Shown piece by piece: positions 29,000 to 37,234 of a stretch of DNA of 64,000 nt (its first letter is position 1; every line of letters begins with the position of its first letter). Source of the stretch: Myxococcales bacterium. Its GTDB lineage: Bacteria > Myxococcota_A > Bradymonadia > UBA7976 > UBA1532. The notes beneath the pieces are model-generated. The model had not been told where the DNA came from and searched no databases. It saw nothing but the letters and a program-made list of their open reading frames with translations. The position numbers were made by a program, and so were the translations under genes. Where the stretch lies: assembly GCA_020633465.1 (NCBI GenBank), contig JACKDN010000003.1, positions 186,001 to 250,000 on the forward strand, read 5' to 3'.

Positions 29000-29275
29000 A
29001 TGGAACGGCAGGTCGAGCGCTACACATTCCGCCTCCAGCTGCGCAAGCAGACGGGAGAATACGACGGTCGCGTGCTGATCGACGACGGCCTCTTCTCCCT
29101 CCAGATCTGGATGCGCACGCCCGAGCAGCCGAACATCCTGCTCGAGGTGAAGGCGCTGTCCGACCGCGCCGCCCTCTGGCCGCTGTTCCGCGTCCTGTGC
29201 GCGCACCGCGGCATCGTGCCGCTCGAGATGCGCCGCCTCGGCGTCGCCCTCGGCCCCTGGGAGCCCGTGCCGTAG
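29000..29275 (+). CDS. Small protein of unknown function
   Basis: Protein of 91 residues, not recognised. It has alternating strands and helices: VERYTFRLQLRKQTGEYDGRVLIDD, QIWMRTPEQPNILLEV, then a helix ALWPLFRVLCAHRG and a C-terminal strand. No signal peptide or membrane segment. The first ATG after the divergent mrcA promoter region was chosen. Likely real because third codon positions are GC-rich and the downstream stop sits 10 bp before a convergent gene. Confidence 0.6.
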   Translation: MERQVERYTFRLQLRKQTGEYDGRVLIDDGLFSLQIWMRTPEQPNILLEVKALSDRAALWPLFRVLCAHRGIVPLEMRRLGVALGPWEPVP

Positions 29276-29285
29276 GCCCCCGACC

Positions 29286-29726
29286 TCATCGCGTGGCCAC
29301 CGTGAAGCGCACCGTGTAGTCGGTGGGCAGCCGCCGCCCGTCGGTGGCCTCGACGCCGCGCCCCACCGTCAGATCGTAGTTCCCGGGATCCAAGGCGTCC
29401 CGCGTCGAGGGGTCGAGCGCGACGCGCAGGGTGAACGTGGCGTCGTCGTAGCCGACGTTGGCGCGATCGTCGGCGACGAGGGGCACCACGCCCTCGCCGC
29501 CGCGCAGCACCAGGTGATCCGCCGCCGCGCCGCGCGCGACCTCGGCCGGCCCGATGTCGGCGCTGAACGTGATCGCCAGCTCGCCCAGATCGGCTCGATC
29601 CAGCGTCGCCCCGTTGGCCGGGTAGGTGTTGAACACCAGCAGCGGGGTGTCCACGGCCAGCGTCGGCGCCTCGACGCACCCCGCCAGCAGCGTCGCCGCC
29701 GCGGCCATCAGAATCCGGCGCGCCAT
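29286..29726 (-). CDS. Ig-like domain lipoprotein
   Basis: Lipoprotein of 146 residues: signal peptide with lipobox LLAGC (Cys about 17), then one immunoglobulin-like domain of the bacterial Big_5 type (FNTYPANGATLDRADLGELAITFSADI, and a final DYTVRFTVATR strand). It probably sits in the outer membrane facing the periplasm or surface. Its start overlaps the end of the upstream beta-barrel-like gene by 19 bp, so they are likely partners. Confidence 0.7.
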   Translation of the reverse strand: MARRILMAAAATLLAGCVEAPTLAVDTPLLVFNTYPANGATLDRADLGELAITFSADIGPAEVARGAAADHLVLRGGEGVVPLVADDRANVGYDDATFTLRVALDPSTRDALDPGNYDLTVGRGVEATDGRRLPTDYTVRFTVATR

Positions 29727-30376
29727 CCCGCCTCCACGAAGGTGCCCGTCACCCGCACGTCGCCGGTCGGCGCGGGATCACCGAAGGGGACGATCGACTG
29801 CCAGCCGCCCCCCACCACCGCGGCGCCGAAGGCCATCGCCCAGCTCAGATCCACCCGGCCCACCAGGAGCCCGTCGACGCGGGCGTCGGTGCGCCGACGA
29901 TCGTCCTCGCCCCCCACGACCTCGCTGTCCAGCGTGGCGTGGATCCACGCCACCCCGAACAGCGCCGCGAGCCCCAGCTGCGCGCCCGGCCCGCTGCTCT
30001 GCCAGCCGACGCCCGCGAGCGCCGGCAGGGTCCACTGGGCGTGATCGGCCCGCAGCGTCAGCGACTGCCCCGGCGCGTCGATCCGCGCGGTCAGCGCGGT
30101 GATCGTCGTGCGCTGGGCGCCGAGGCTCACCGGCAGCCAGAAGCCGTGGCCCAGCGCGGCCCGCCAGCCGATCTCGACGCGCAGGTTGAGGCCGTCGAGC
30201 ACCTGCGCCGGCAGCAGCGCGCCGAGGCGGGCCTCGATCGCCTGAGAGGGCGGGCGATCGACCGGGTCCGGCGGCGCCTCCGCGAGCGCCGCGGCCGGGG
30301 CGCAGAGCAGGCCCGCGAACAGCGCGAGGGGCCGCTCGAAGCCCGTCCCCGTGCGTCGGCGCATGCTTTTGCCCAT
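29708..30376 (-). CDS. Putative outer-membrane beta-barrel protein
   Basis: Protein of 222 residues from ATG 30376 (218 from the alternative ATG at 30364). A basic N-terminus and hydrophobic signal peptide (to about ALAEA) precede a mature chain of alternating amphipathic strands (LNLRVEIGWRAALGHGFWLPVSLGAQ, VDLSWAMAFGAAVVGGG) and a C-terminal Phe (GWRAGF), the usual signature of a beta-barrel recognised by BAM. Function is unknown. Co-transcribed with the Ig-like lipoprotein, which it overlaps by 19 bp. Confidence 0.65.
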   Translation of the reverse strand: MGKSMRRRTGTGFERPLALFAGLLCAPAAALAEAPPDPVDRPPSQAIEARLGALLPAQVLDGLNLRVEIGWRAALGHGFWLPVSLGAQRTTITALTARIDAPGQSLTLRADHAQWTLPALAGVGWQSSGPGAQLGLAALFGVAWIHATLDSEVVGGEDDRRRTDARVDGLLVGRVDLSWAMAFGAAVVGGGWQSIVPFGDPAPTGDVRVTGTFVEAGWRAGF

Positions 30377-30539
30377 CCAAGACCCCGGTGTTACGATGCC
30401 ACGGTTTCGCAGGGGGTGGAGACCCGGCTCGGGCCGCCAGGGCCGCTTCGGCGTTCGGCCCCCGCGCCGGCGACGTCGACGACGCGCCGTCCTCCCGAGG
30501 CAGGCCCATCGAGCCGGCGTCGTGCCGGGTGAGGTGCCG

Positions 30540-33500
30540 ATGAAGATCATCTGCCCCAAGTGTGGCGCAGACTACAACATCAGCGAGAGCAAGATCCCGG
30601 CCGACGGCCTGCAGATCAAATGCCCCAAATGTCTGCACAGCTTCCTCGCTCACCGTGACGGGCAGACCACGGCGGTGTCGTCGGCGACGATGACGGGCTC
30701 GATGGCCGCGGTGAGGCCGCGCACGGCGCCCCCGCCGCCGCCGAGCGGCCCGCTGGTGGCGCCGCCCCCCAGGCCCGCCGGGGCCCCCACCGCCGCCCGC
30801 GCCGGGTTTGGGCCTGCCGCCGCCCCCGCCGCCGGGGGCCGCTTCGGCGCGCCGCCGGCGCCCCCGCGCCGCCCGGCATGCCGCCGCCGCCGCCGCCGCC
30901 GAGCCCCTCACCGCTGGGCGGGCGCGCCTCGGCGCCGCCGCCGCCCCCGCCCCGCGGCCCAGCGGCGGGCTGGCGCCCCCGCCGCCCCCCAGCATGCCGC
31001 CGCCGCCCCCGCCGGGCGGGCCTTCGCTGGACGGCTCGGATCTCGATCTCGACCTGTCGGTCGATCTGGTCGACGAGATCGAGGATCTCGACGATCACGA
31101 CGCCAACGCCACCGTCGCGCAGGCCGAGGTGCTGTTCGTCCGCGGCGCCGACGGCCGCGTGCGGGGCCCCCTCGACATCGCCGGCGTGGCCGATCTGGCC
31201 GCCCGCGGCGCGCTGACCGGCGACGAGCAGGCGTCCTACGATCAGGCGCACTGGATGCCGCTGCGCGACTTCGCCGGCATGGACGCGGTGCTGCCGCCCC
31301 CGGCGCCGCCGCCCGCCGCCGTCCCCGCGCCCCCGGCCACCGCGACCGCCGCCGAGGAGGACGACTTCGACTTCGCCTTCGGTGAGGCGCCGCAGACGCG
31401 GGTGGACGCCGAGGCGGACGACTTCGACTTCAGCTTCGGCGACGCGCCCGGGGGCGACGCGCTGCTGCCGCCCCCGCCGGCGGCCGCGCCGCCGCCCGCC
31501 GACGACGGCCTCGACGATCTCTTCTCGGATCTGCCGGCCCCCAAGAACGCGCCGAGCCCCTTCGACGACTTCGGCGATCTGCCCGCGCCCAAGTTCGACG
31601 CCGATCTGCCGGCGCCCAAGTTCCAGGCGGATCTGCCGACGCCCAAGGGCGCCGAGCTGCCGACGCCCAAGGGCATCTCGGATCTGCCCGGCATCGGCGG
31701 CGTGCCCGGCGTCGGTGGGGTGCCCGGCGTGGGCGGGGCGCCCGGCATCGGCGGGGCGCCCGGCGTGGGCGGGGCGCCCGGCGTGGGCGGGGCGCCCGGC
31801 GTGGGCGGGGCGCCCGGCGCGATGGCCGAGGGCCTGATCGCGCCCGAGGACGAGCTGCCCAGCCTGCCCGACGACGACGAGGCGCACGCCTTCGCCAGCG
31901 GCGACGAGGTGGCCGACGAGCTGCTGGGCGACGAGGCGCCGGAGAAGGGCAAGAAGAAGAAGAAGGCCGCCAAGACGGGCGGCAAGGCGCTGCCCAAGCC
32001 CGCGCTGATCGGCGCGATCGCCGCCGGCGTCCTGCTGCTGGGCGGCGCGGGCCTGTACTTCGCCGAGATCGGGCCGTTCGCGCCGGATCCGAAGCCCCGC
32101 CCGCCGGTGGCCAAGAAGCCGTCGAAGGAGCCGACGAAGCAGCCGGTGGCCGAGGTGCCGCCGGACACGCCGCCGAAGCCCGTGGCCCCCGACGAGAGCG
32201 GCATGGTGCCCACCGGGGACGCGACGCTGGCCGAGGTGGCGGGCTATCGCGACGCCATCGCGGCGCTCGAGCAGCAGCGCGACGGCCTCGACGCCGCCGG
32301 GCAGGCCCGGCTGGCCGAGCTGTACGCCTTCGGCGCGCTGGAGTTCGCCGGCAACGAGCCCTGGGCGAAGAAGGCGAGCGAGCTCACGGCGGGCTTCGAC
32401 GCGACGGCCGCGGCCACCGACGCGGGGCAGCGGGCCACCCTGGCCGCCGCGCTCGCCGGCGGGGCCGAAGAGGCGATCGCGCCCGCGGCCGCCTTCGCCG
32501 AGACCCGCCCGAAGGACGCGCGCGCCCACTACCTGCTGGGCCACGCGCGGCTGCGGCAGAACGACTTCGCGGCGGCGCAGAAGGCCTTCGCGCAGGCCGT
32601 CGAGCTCGATCCCGATCTGCTGCCCGCGCGGCGGCAGCTGGGCGAGACGGCGCTGCGGGCGGGCGATCTCGAGACCGCCCGCGCCACCCTCGAGGCGGTC
32701 TACACCCGCGCGCCCGGCGCGCCCACGGTGGTCAACGCGCTGGCCGCCCTCGAGCTGCGCCAGGACAAGCACGAGCGCGCCGCGAAGCTGCTCGAGCAGG
32801 CCCTGGCGCTGCCGCCCGCCCGCCTGACGCCGCGGCAGAAGTCCCAGGCGCTGCTCACGCGGGCGCGGCTCGAGGCGAAGAAGGGCGAGGACGACGCGTC
32901 GCTGGCCAGCCTCGAGGCGGCCATCGAGGCGTGGCCGGGCAACGTCGAGGCGATCAACCTGCTGAGCGAGCGCCACTTCGCCACGAAGAACTACGAGAAG
33001 GCGCTCGAGCAGCTCGAGGCGCTCGAGACGAAGGGCGTGCAGAGCGCGCAGATCGCCATCAAGATCGCCCAGTGCCACGAGGCGCTCAACCGCGCCGACC
33101 GGGCCGAGAAGACGCTGTCGCGGGCCGTCGAGACCTACCCGAAGGATCCCACCGTGCACGTGGCGCTCGGCGACGCGCTGCTCGCGCAGCGCCGCTTCGA
33201 GGACGCGCGCAAGGCCTACGACAAGGCGCTCGAGGTGGACGGCACGCACGAGCCGGCGGTGCTGAAGATCGCCCAGCTGATGGTCAAGGAGACCAAGGTG
33301 CCCGAGGCCATCGAGTACCTGAAGGGCGCGCTGCAGGCCAACCCGGACGCCGGGGTGCTGCACGCCGGCCTGGCCGATCTGAACAAGCGCATGGCCGAGG
33401 TCAGCGGCGAGAAGTCGCTCTTGAAGGACGCCGAGGCGGGGTACCGCAAGGCGCTGGCGCTCGAGCCGGCGCTCGTGGGCGCGCAGGCGAGCCTGTCGCA

Positions 33501-34464
33501 GGTGCTGCTGGCGCTCGATCGGCCCAAGGAGGCCCTCGAGCAGCTCGAGTCGCTGGTGCAGCGGCCCGACTTCCACGGCGATCTCAGCTACGAGCTGGGC
33601 GTGGCCAAGCAGCGCCTCGGCAAGATCGACGAGGCCATCGAGCACTTCGACGCGGCGCTGAAGCGTCGCCCCGAGGACGCCGAGCTGCTGCTGGCGGCCG
33701 GCTGGGCCTACTTCGAGCACGGGGACAACGCGAAGGCGCGCGACCTGCTGAACAAGGTCAACGCCCTCGAGCCCAAGCTGTACCACGCGCATTACGCCAT
33801 CGGCCGCGTCGACTTCGCCGAGGGGCAGCCGGCGGCGGCGGTGCAGCGCATCAAGCTGGCCCTCGAGGAGGACAAGCGCAACTACACCTACCGCTACTGG
33901 CTGGGGCGCGCGCTCGAGGCCCAGGAGGACAAGGCCGCCGCGAAGGCCGCGCGCGCCGAGTACGACCTGGTCGTGCGCGCGATGCGCGACGACGAGAGCC
34001 TGACCGAGACGCTGTGCGACGCGTTCTACCGGCGCGGGGTGATGGAGTCGGCCACCTTCGCCGAGTGGGAGGGCGCCAAGAAGGACTTCGAGGCGGCCCT
34101 GAAGTGCGACGCCGACCGGCCCGAGATCTGGTTCGCGCTGGCCAAGGTGCAGGAGATGAGCAACGAGCTGAAGCCGGCGCTCGCGTCGATCAAGGAGGCC
34201 ACCCGGCTGAAGCCCGATCTGGCCGCGGCCTACGATCTGGCGGCCGGCATCCACCTGCGGTCGCGCCCGGCCGACAAGCGCGCGGCTCAGCGGATGAGCG
34301 AGCTGGCGATCAAGCACGATCCCGATCTGGCCGCGGCGCACTTCCGCCTGTGCGAGATCCACGTCTCGTCGAACCGCGGCCTGGCGCGCAAGCACTGCGC
34401 CCGCTACCTCGAGCTCGAGCCCAAGGGCCTGAACGCCGACACGGCCCGCGAGTACTTGCGCTAG
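30540..34464 (+). CDS. Zinc-ribbon/GYF/transmembrane/TPR protein, frameshifted in Pro-rich linker
   Basis: Very large protein (about 1,300 residues). N-terminus: MJ0042-type zinc ribbon, CPKC at residues 5-8 and again near 30. A Pro-rich linker follows, in which the frame changes at least twice between about 30.80 and 31.00 kb, each as if a base were lost. Next come a GYF_2-like domain (RGPLDIAGV..W.PL), DLPAPK repeats, a Gly-Val/Pro repeat, one transmembrane helix (IGAIAAGVLLLGG), and about 20 TPR units to the end. The zinc ribbon plus GYF plus membrane helix order recalls myxobacterial gliding proteins such as AgmX/GltJ, but the TPR tail differs. Zinc ribbon cytoplasmic, TPR periplasmic by inference. 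Confidence 0.75.
31690..31815 (+). repeat. Seven tandem 18-bp units encoding G(V/I)GG(V/A)P
   Basis: Seven consecutive in-frame 18-base units, consensus GGCGTGGGCGGGGCGCCC, the last three identical. They encode a collagen-like or elastin-like Gly-Val-Gly-Gly-Ala-Pro spacer before the transmembrane helix. Identical copies make the unit number prone to slippage and to assembly collapse. Confidence 0.9.
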
Positions 34465-34512
34465 GCGCGACGACGCGGGTACACCAGCCCACCTCACGGC
34501 GGGAGGGCCACC

Positions 34513-35781
34513 ATGCTCGACATTCGCGAAATCGGACGTGATCCCGAGGGCTTCCGGCAGCGGCTCGCCCGCCGGGGCGCCGTGGCGGGGCTCGACGAGA
34601 TCATCGAGCTCGACGCGCGGCGGCGCGCGCTGATCCAGCAGGGCGACGCGCTGCGCCACGCCAAGTCCGAGGCCGAGAAGGGCATGCGGACGGCCGACAA
34701 GGCGGGCGCCGAGTTCGCCGCCTTCCGCGATCAGATGCGCAGCGTGGCCGCGGACATCAAGCGGGTGGCCGACGAGCAGAAGGACGTCGAGGCCCAGCTG
34801 GCCGAGCTGGCCCTGGTGCTGCCCAACGTGCCCGACGCGGCCGTGCCCGACGGCGCCAGCGAGGCGGACAACGCGGTGCGGCGGGTGTGGGGCGAGCGGC
34901 CCACCTTCGACTTCGAGGTGAAGCCGCACTGGGAGCTGGGCGAGGCGCTCGGGGGGCTCGACTTCGCGGCCGGCGCGAAGATCAGCGGCGCGCGCTTCAC
35001 GGTGTACCGCGGCGCGCTGGCCCGCATGGAGCGGGCGCTGGCCGCCTACATGCTCGACCTGCACACCAGCCGGCACGGGTACACCGAGGTGCTGACGCCC
35101 TTCCTGGTGAACGCCGACTCGATGCGGGGCACGGGGCAGTTCCCCAAGTTCCGCGACGACGCCTTCGAGACCACCGACGGGCTGGTGCTGGTGCCCACCG
35201 CCGAGGTGTCGCTGACCAACCTGCACCGCGACGACATCATCGAGGCCGAGGCGCTGCCGATCCGCTACACCGGCTGGACGGCCTGCTTCCGGCGCGAGGC
35301 GGGCGGCTACGGCCGGGACACCCGCGGCCTGATCCGCCAGCACCAGTTCCAGAAGGTGGAGCTCGTGCACCTGGTGGCGCCCGACGCCAGCGAGGCCGCG
35401 CTCGAGGCCCTCGTCGGCCACGCCGAGGCGGTGCTGCAGGGCCTCGGGCTGCACTACCGCGTGGTCGATCTGTGCGCGGGCGATCTGGGTTTCGGCGCTG
35501 CGCGCACCTTCGACCTCGAGGTCTGGCTGCCCGGCCAGGACGCCTTCCGCGAGATCAGCTCGTGCTCGAACTGCCGCGACTTCCAGGCGCGCCGCGCCGC
35601 CATCCGCTACCGGGCGCCCGATCAGAAGAAGCCCCAGCTCGTGCACACGCTCAACGGATCGGGGCTGGCGGTCGGGCGCACGGTCGTGGCCATCCTCGAG
35701 AACTACCAGCGGGCCGACGGATCGGTGGTGGTGCCCGAGGCGCTGCGCCCGTACATGGGGGGCCTGGAAATAATCGCTTGA
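34513..35781 (+). CDS. serS: Seryl-tRNA synthetase
   Basis: Class II aminoacyl-tRNA synthetase of 422 residues that charges tRNA-Ser. The N-terminal coiled-coil arm (about 30-110) that grips the long variable arm of tRNA-Ser is present; motif 2 is FRREAGGYGRDTRGLIRQHQFQKVE and motif 3 lies in GSGLAVGRTVVAILENYQ. GGGAGGG 6 nt before ATG supports the start. Downstream are the genes of all its tRNA substrates. The stop codon is inside the -35 of the next tRNA promoter. Confidence 0.97.
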   Translation: MLDIREIGRDPEGFRQRLARRGAVAGLDEIIELDARRRALIQQGDALRHAKSEAEKGMRTADKAGAEFAAFRDQMRSVAADIKRVADEQKDVEAQLAELALVLPNVPDAAVPDGASEADNAVRRVWGERPTFDFEVKPHWELGEALGGLDFAAGAKISGARFTVYRGALARMERALAAYMLDLHTSRHGYTEVLTPFLVNADSMRGTGQFPKFRDDAFETTDGLVLVPTAEVSLTNLHRDDIIEAEALPIRYTGWTACFRREAGGYGRDTRGLIRQHQFQKVELVHLVAPDASEAALEALVGHAEAVLQGLGLHYRVVDLCAGDLGFGAARTFDLEVWLPGQDAFREISSCSNCRDFQARRAAIRYRAPDQKKPQLVHTLNGSGLAVGRTVVAILENYQRADGSVVVPEALRPYMGGLEIIA

Positions 35782-35806
35782 TCGCCCCCGACGGGCTGTA
35801 TATAAG
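35778..35806 (+). promoter_or_regulatory. tRNA-Ser(TGA) promoter
   Basis: TTGATC (35778-35783), 17 nt, TATAAG (35801-35806), inside a TATATAAGG run; transcription should start near 35813, 23 nt before the tRNA. The -35 contains the serS stop codon, so the synthetase gene ends inside the promoter of its substrate tRNA. Confidence 0.6.
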
Positions 35807-35835
35807 GACCACCCTCTGCCGCAGGCAGCGCCTGT

Positions 35836-35920
35836 GGAGGAGTGGCCGAGTGGTCTAAGGCGGCGGTCTTGAAAACCGCTGCGGGGAAACCCGCCGTGGG
35901 TTCGAATCCTACCTCCTCCG
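35836..35920 (+). tRNA. tRNA-Ser(TGA)
   Basis: Cloverleaf with 7-bp acceptor GGAGGAG/CTCCTCC, anticodon loop CTTGAAA giving anticodon TGA, long variable arm typical of class II tRNA-Ser, and GTTCGAATC T-loop. Discriminator G; CCA is not encoded. Reads UCA (and UCG by wobble). Confidence 0.97.
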
Positions 35921-36034
35921 CTCGAACCACTGTGGATCCGTCGACGCCGGCGCTCTCGAGTGGCGGCGCCGCAGTTCCTTGAAATGTCCGGGCGACGGCG
36001 TAACTGCGCGCGATGGGTGCAGGGCGCGACTGGT

Positions 36035-36121
36035 GGAGAGGTGGCCGAGTGGCTGAAGGCGCTCCCCTGCTAAGGGAGTATGGGGGAAACCTCATCGGGG
36101 GTTCGAATCCCCCCCTCTCCG
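36035..36121 (+). tRNA. tRNA-Ser(GCT)
   Basis: Acceptor GGAGAGG/CCTCTCC, anticodon loop CTGCTAA giving GCT, long variable arm, T-loop GTTCGAATC. CCA not encoded. Reads AGC and AGU. Confidence 0.97.
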
Positions 36122-36181
36122 CAACCTCCCGCTCGCCGGGTGGGGCCAGGCTTCGGCCCTCCGCGCGCCGGGGCACCATGT

Positions 36182-36255
36182 GCACTCGTAGCTCAGCTGG
36201 ATAGAGCATCGGTCTACGGAACCGAGGGTCGCAGGTTCGAATCCTGCCGAGTGCG
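36182..36255 (+). tRNA. tRNA-Arg(ACG)
   Basis: Acceptor GCACTCG/CGAGTGC, D-arm AGCTCAGCTGGATAGAGC, anticodon loop CTACGGA giving ACG, T-loop GTTCGAATC. CCA not encoded. A34 must be deaminated to inosine to read CGU, CGC and CGA, and the deaminase gene tadA starts 79 bp downstream. Confidence 0.97.
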
Positions 36256-36258
36256 CTC

Positions 36259-36296
36259 GCTCGACCGTTCGAAGGGACGGTCGAGCCCCTTTCTTG
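36259..36296 (+). terminator. Rho-independent terminator after tRNA-Arg
   Basis: Perfect 10-bp stem GCTCGACCGT/ACGGTCGAGC (36259-36268 and 36277-36286) with an 8-nt loop, followed by CCCCTTTCTT. The T tract is short, but the stem is strong and ends the upstream tRNA transcript before tadA. Confidence 0.6.
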
Positions 36297-36333
36297 CCCG
36301 CCGCGGGGCGAACCGCGGACGGGCGCCACGCGA

Positions 36334-36828
36334 ATGGCCGACACGCCTCTCATGCCGCCGCGCCCCGATGGCGACGATCACGCCTGGATGGGCGTGTGCC
36401 TGGTGCAGGCGCGGCGCGCCGCGGCGCGCGGCGAGGTGCCGGTCGGCGCCCTCGTGGTGCACCGGGGCCGCGTCATCGGGCGGGGCTTCAACCTGCGCGA
36501 GGCGGAGGACGATCCGACGGCCCACGCCGAGATCGTCGCCCTGCGCGAGGCGGCCCGACACCTGGGCCATTGGCGGGTGCTGGACAGCACCCTGTACGTG
36601 ACCCTCGAGCCCTGCGTGATGTGCGCCGGGGCCTTGGTGAACGCGCGGGTGACGCGTCTGGTGTACGGCTGCGCGGACCCCAAGGCGGGGGCCGTGGAGT
36701 CGCTGTACGCGGTGCCGACCGACAGCCGGCTGAATCACCGACTTCAGGTGACGGCGGGCGTCCGGTCGGCGGAGTGCGCCGCGGTGTTGCGGGATTTCTT
36801 CCGCGCCCGGCGGCGCCGACGTCTTTGA
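36334..36828 (+). CDS. tadA: tRNA adenosine(34) deaminase
   Basis: Zinc-dependent cytidine-deaminase-fold enzyme of 164 residues that converts A34 of tRNA-Arg(ACG) to inosine. Catalytic motifs are AHAEIVAL (HxE, zinc ligand and proton shuttle) and TLEPCVMCAGAL (PCxxC). The N-terminus (MGVCLVQARRAAARGEVPVGALVV) matches the family; a short basic C-terminal tail follows. Its only tRNA substrate in most bacteria is encoded immediately upstream, and the SRP RNA and dnaX follow, the same order as in Bacillus subtilis. Confidence 0.95.
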   Translation: MADTPLMPPRPDGDDHAWMGVCLVQARRAAARGEVPVGALVVHRGRVIGRGFNLREAEDDPTAHAEIVALREAARHLGHWRVLDSTLYVTLEPCVMCAGALVNARVTRLVYGCADPKAGAVESLYAVPTDSRLNHRLQVTAGVRSAECAAVLRDFFRARRRRRL

Positions 36829-36834
36829 GATCGT

Positions 36835-36919
36835 GGAGAGGTGGCCGAGCGGTCGAAGGCGCTTGACTCGAAATCAAGTGTGGGTACGCCCACCGTGGGT
36901 TCGAATCCCACCCTCTCCG
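36835..36919 (+). tRNA. tRNA-Ser(CGA)
   Basis: Acceptor GGAGAGG/CCTCTCC, anticodon loop CTCGAAA giving CGA, long variable arm, T-loop GTTCGAATC. CCA not encoded. Reads UCG. It begins 6 bp after the tadA stop and is probably co-transcribed with it. Confidence 0.97.
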
Positions 36920-36962
36920 CCCCATGTGATCCATCCGCCGCGCGGCGGATCGGCGCGCACTC

Positions 36963-37054
<92 letters not shown>

Positions 37055-37110
37055 ACCGCGGTCGCCCCTGCCGGCGCCCGCGAACGCCGACGCGCTCGGC
37101 GACAGCTTGT

Positions 37111-37205
37111 GATGGTCGGGCCCGATGACCGGAGACCGTGAACTCCGCCAGGGCCGGAAGGCAGCAACGGTAGCGGCACCTCCGGGGTGTCGGTGCCCGG
37201 CCATC
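37111..37205 (+). ncRNA. ffs: Signal recognition particle RNA (4.5S type)
   Basis: About 95-nt RNA gene: terminal helix GATGGTCGGGC (37111-37121) pairs with GCCCGGCCATC (37195-37205), and the conserved apical domain GCCAGGGCCGGAAGGCAGCAACGGTAGCGG carries the Ffh-binding GGAAGG.AGCA symmetric and asymmetric loops. It forms the ribonucleoprotein that targets membrane proteins. Lies 30 nt before dnaX, as in many bacteria. The ends are placed by the outer helix, so they may be off by a few bases. Confidence 0.93.
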
Positions 37206-37234
37206 GACCCTTCTTGACCGCCCCGGGGGGGTTC

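Noticed and set aside
31690..31815. CRISPR-like array
   Set aside because: The units are contiguous, in frame and encode a spacer peptide; no unique spacers and no cas genes.
30616..35646. A 1,676-codon open frame on the minus strand opposite the zinc-ribbon/TPR gene and serS
   Set aside because: It is antisense to serS and the TPR gene, has the Val/Gly/Arg/His-rich composition of high-GC mirror frames, and shows no domain. In 72% GC DNA long antisense frames are expected.
35979..36006. Promoter before tRNA-Ser(GCT): TTGAAA-N16-TAACTG
   Set aside because: The -35 is good but the -10 matches at only two positions; co-transcription from the upstream tRNA promoter is equally likely, so it is not listed as a feature.
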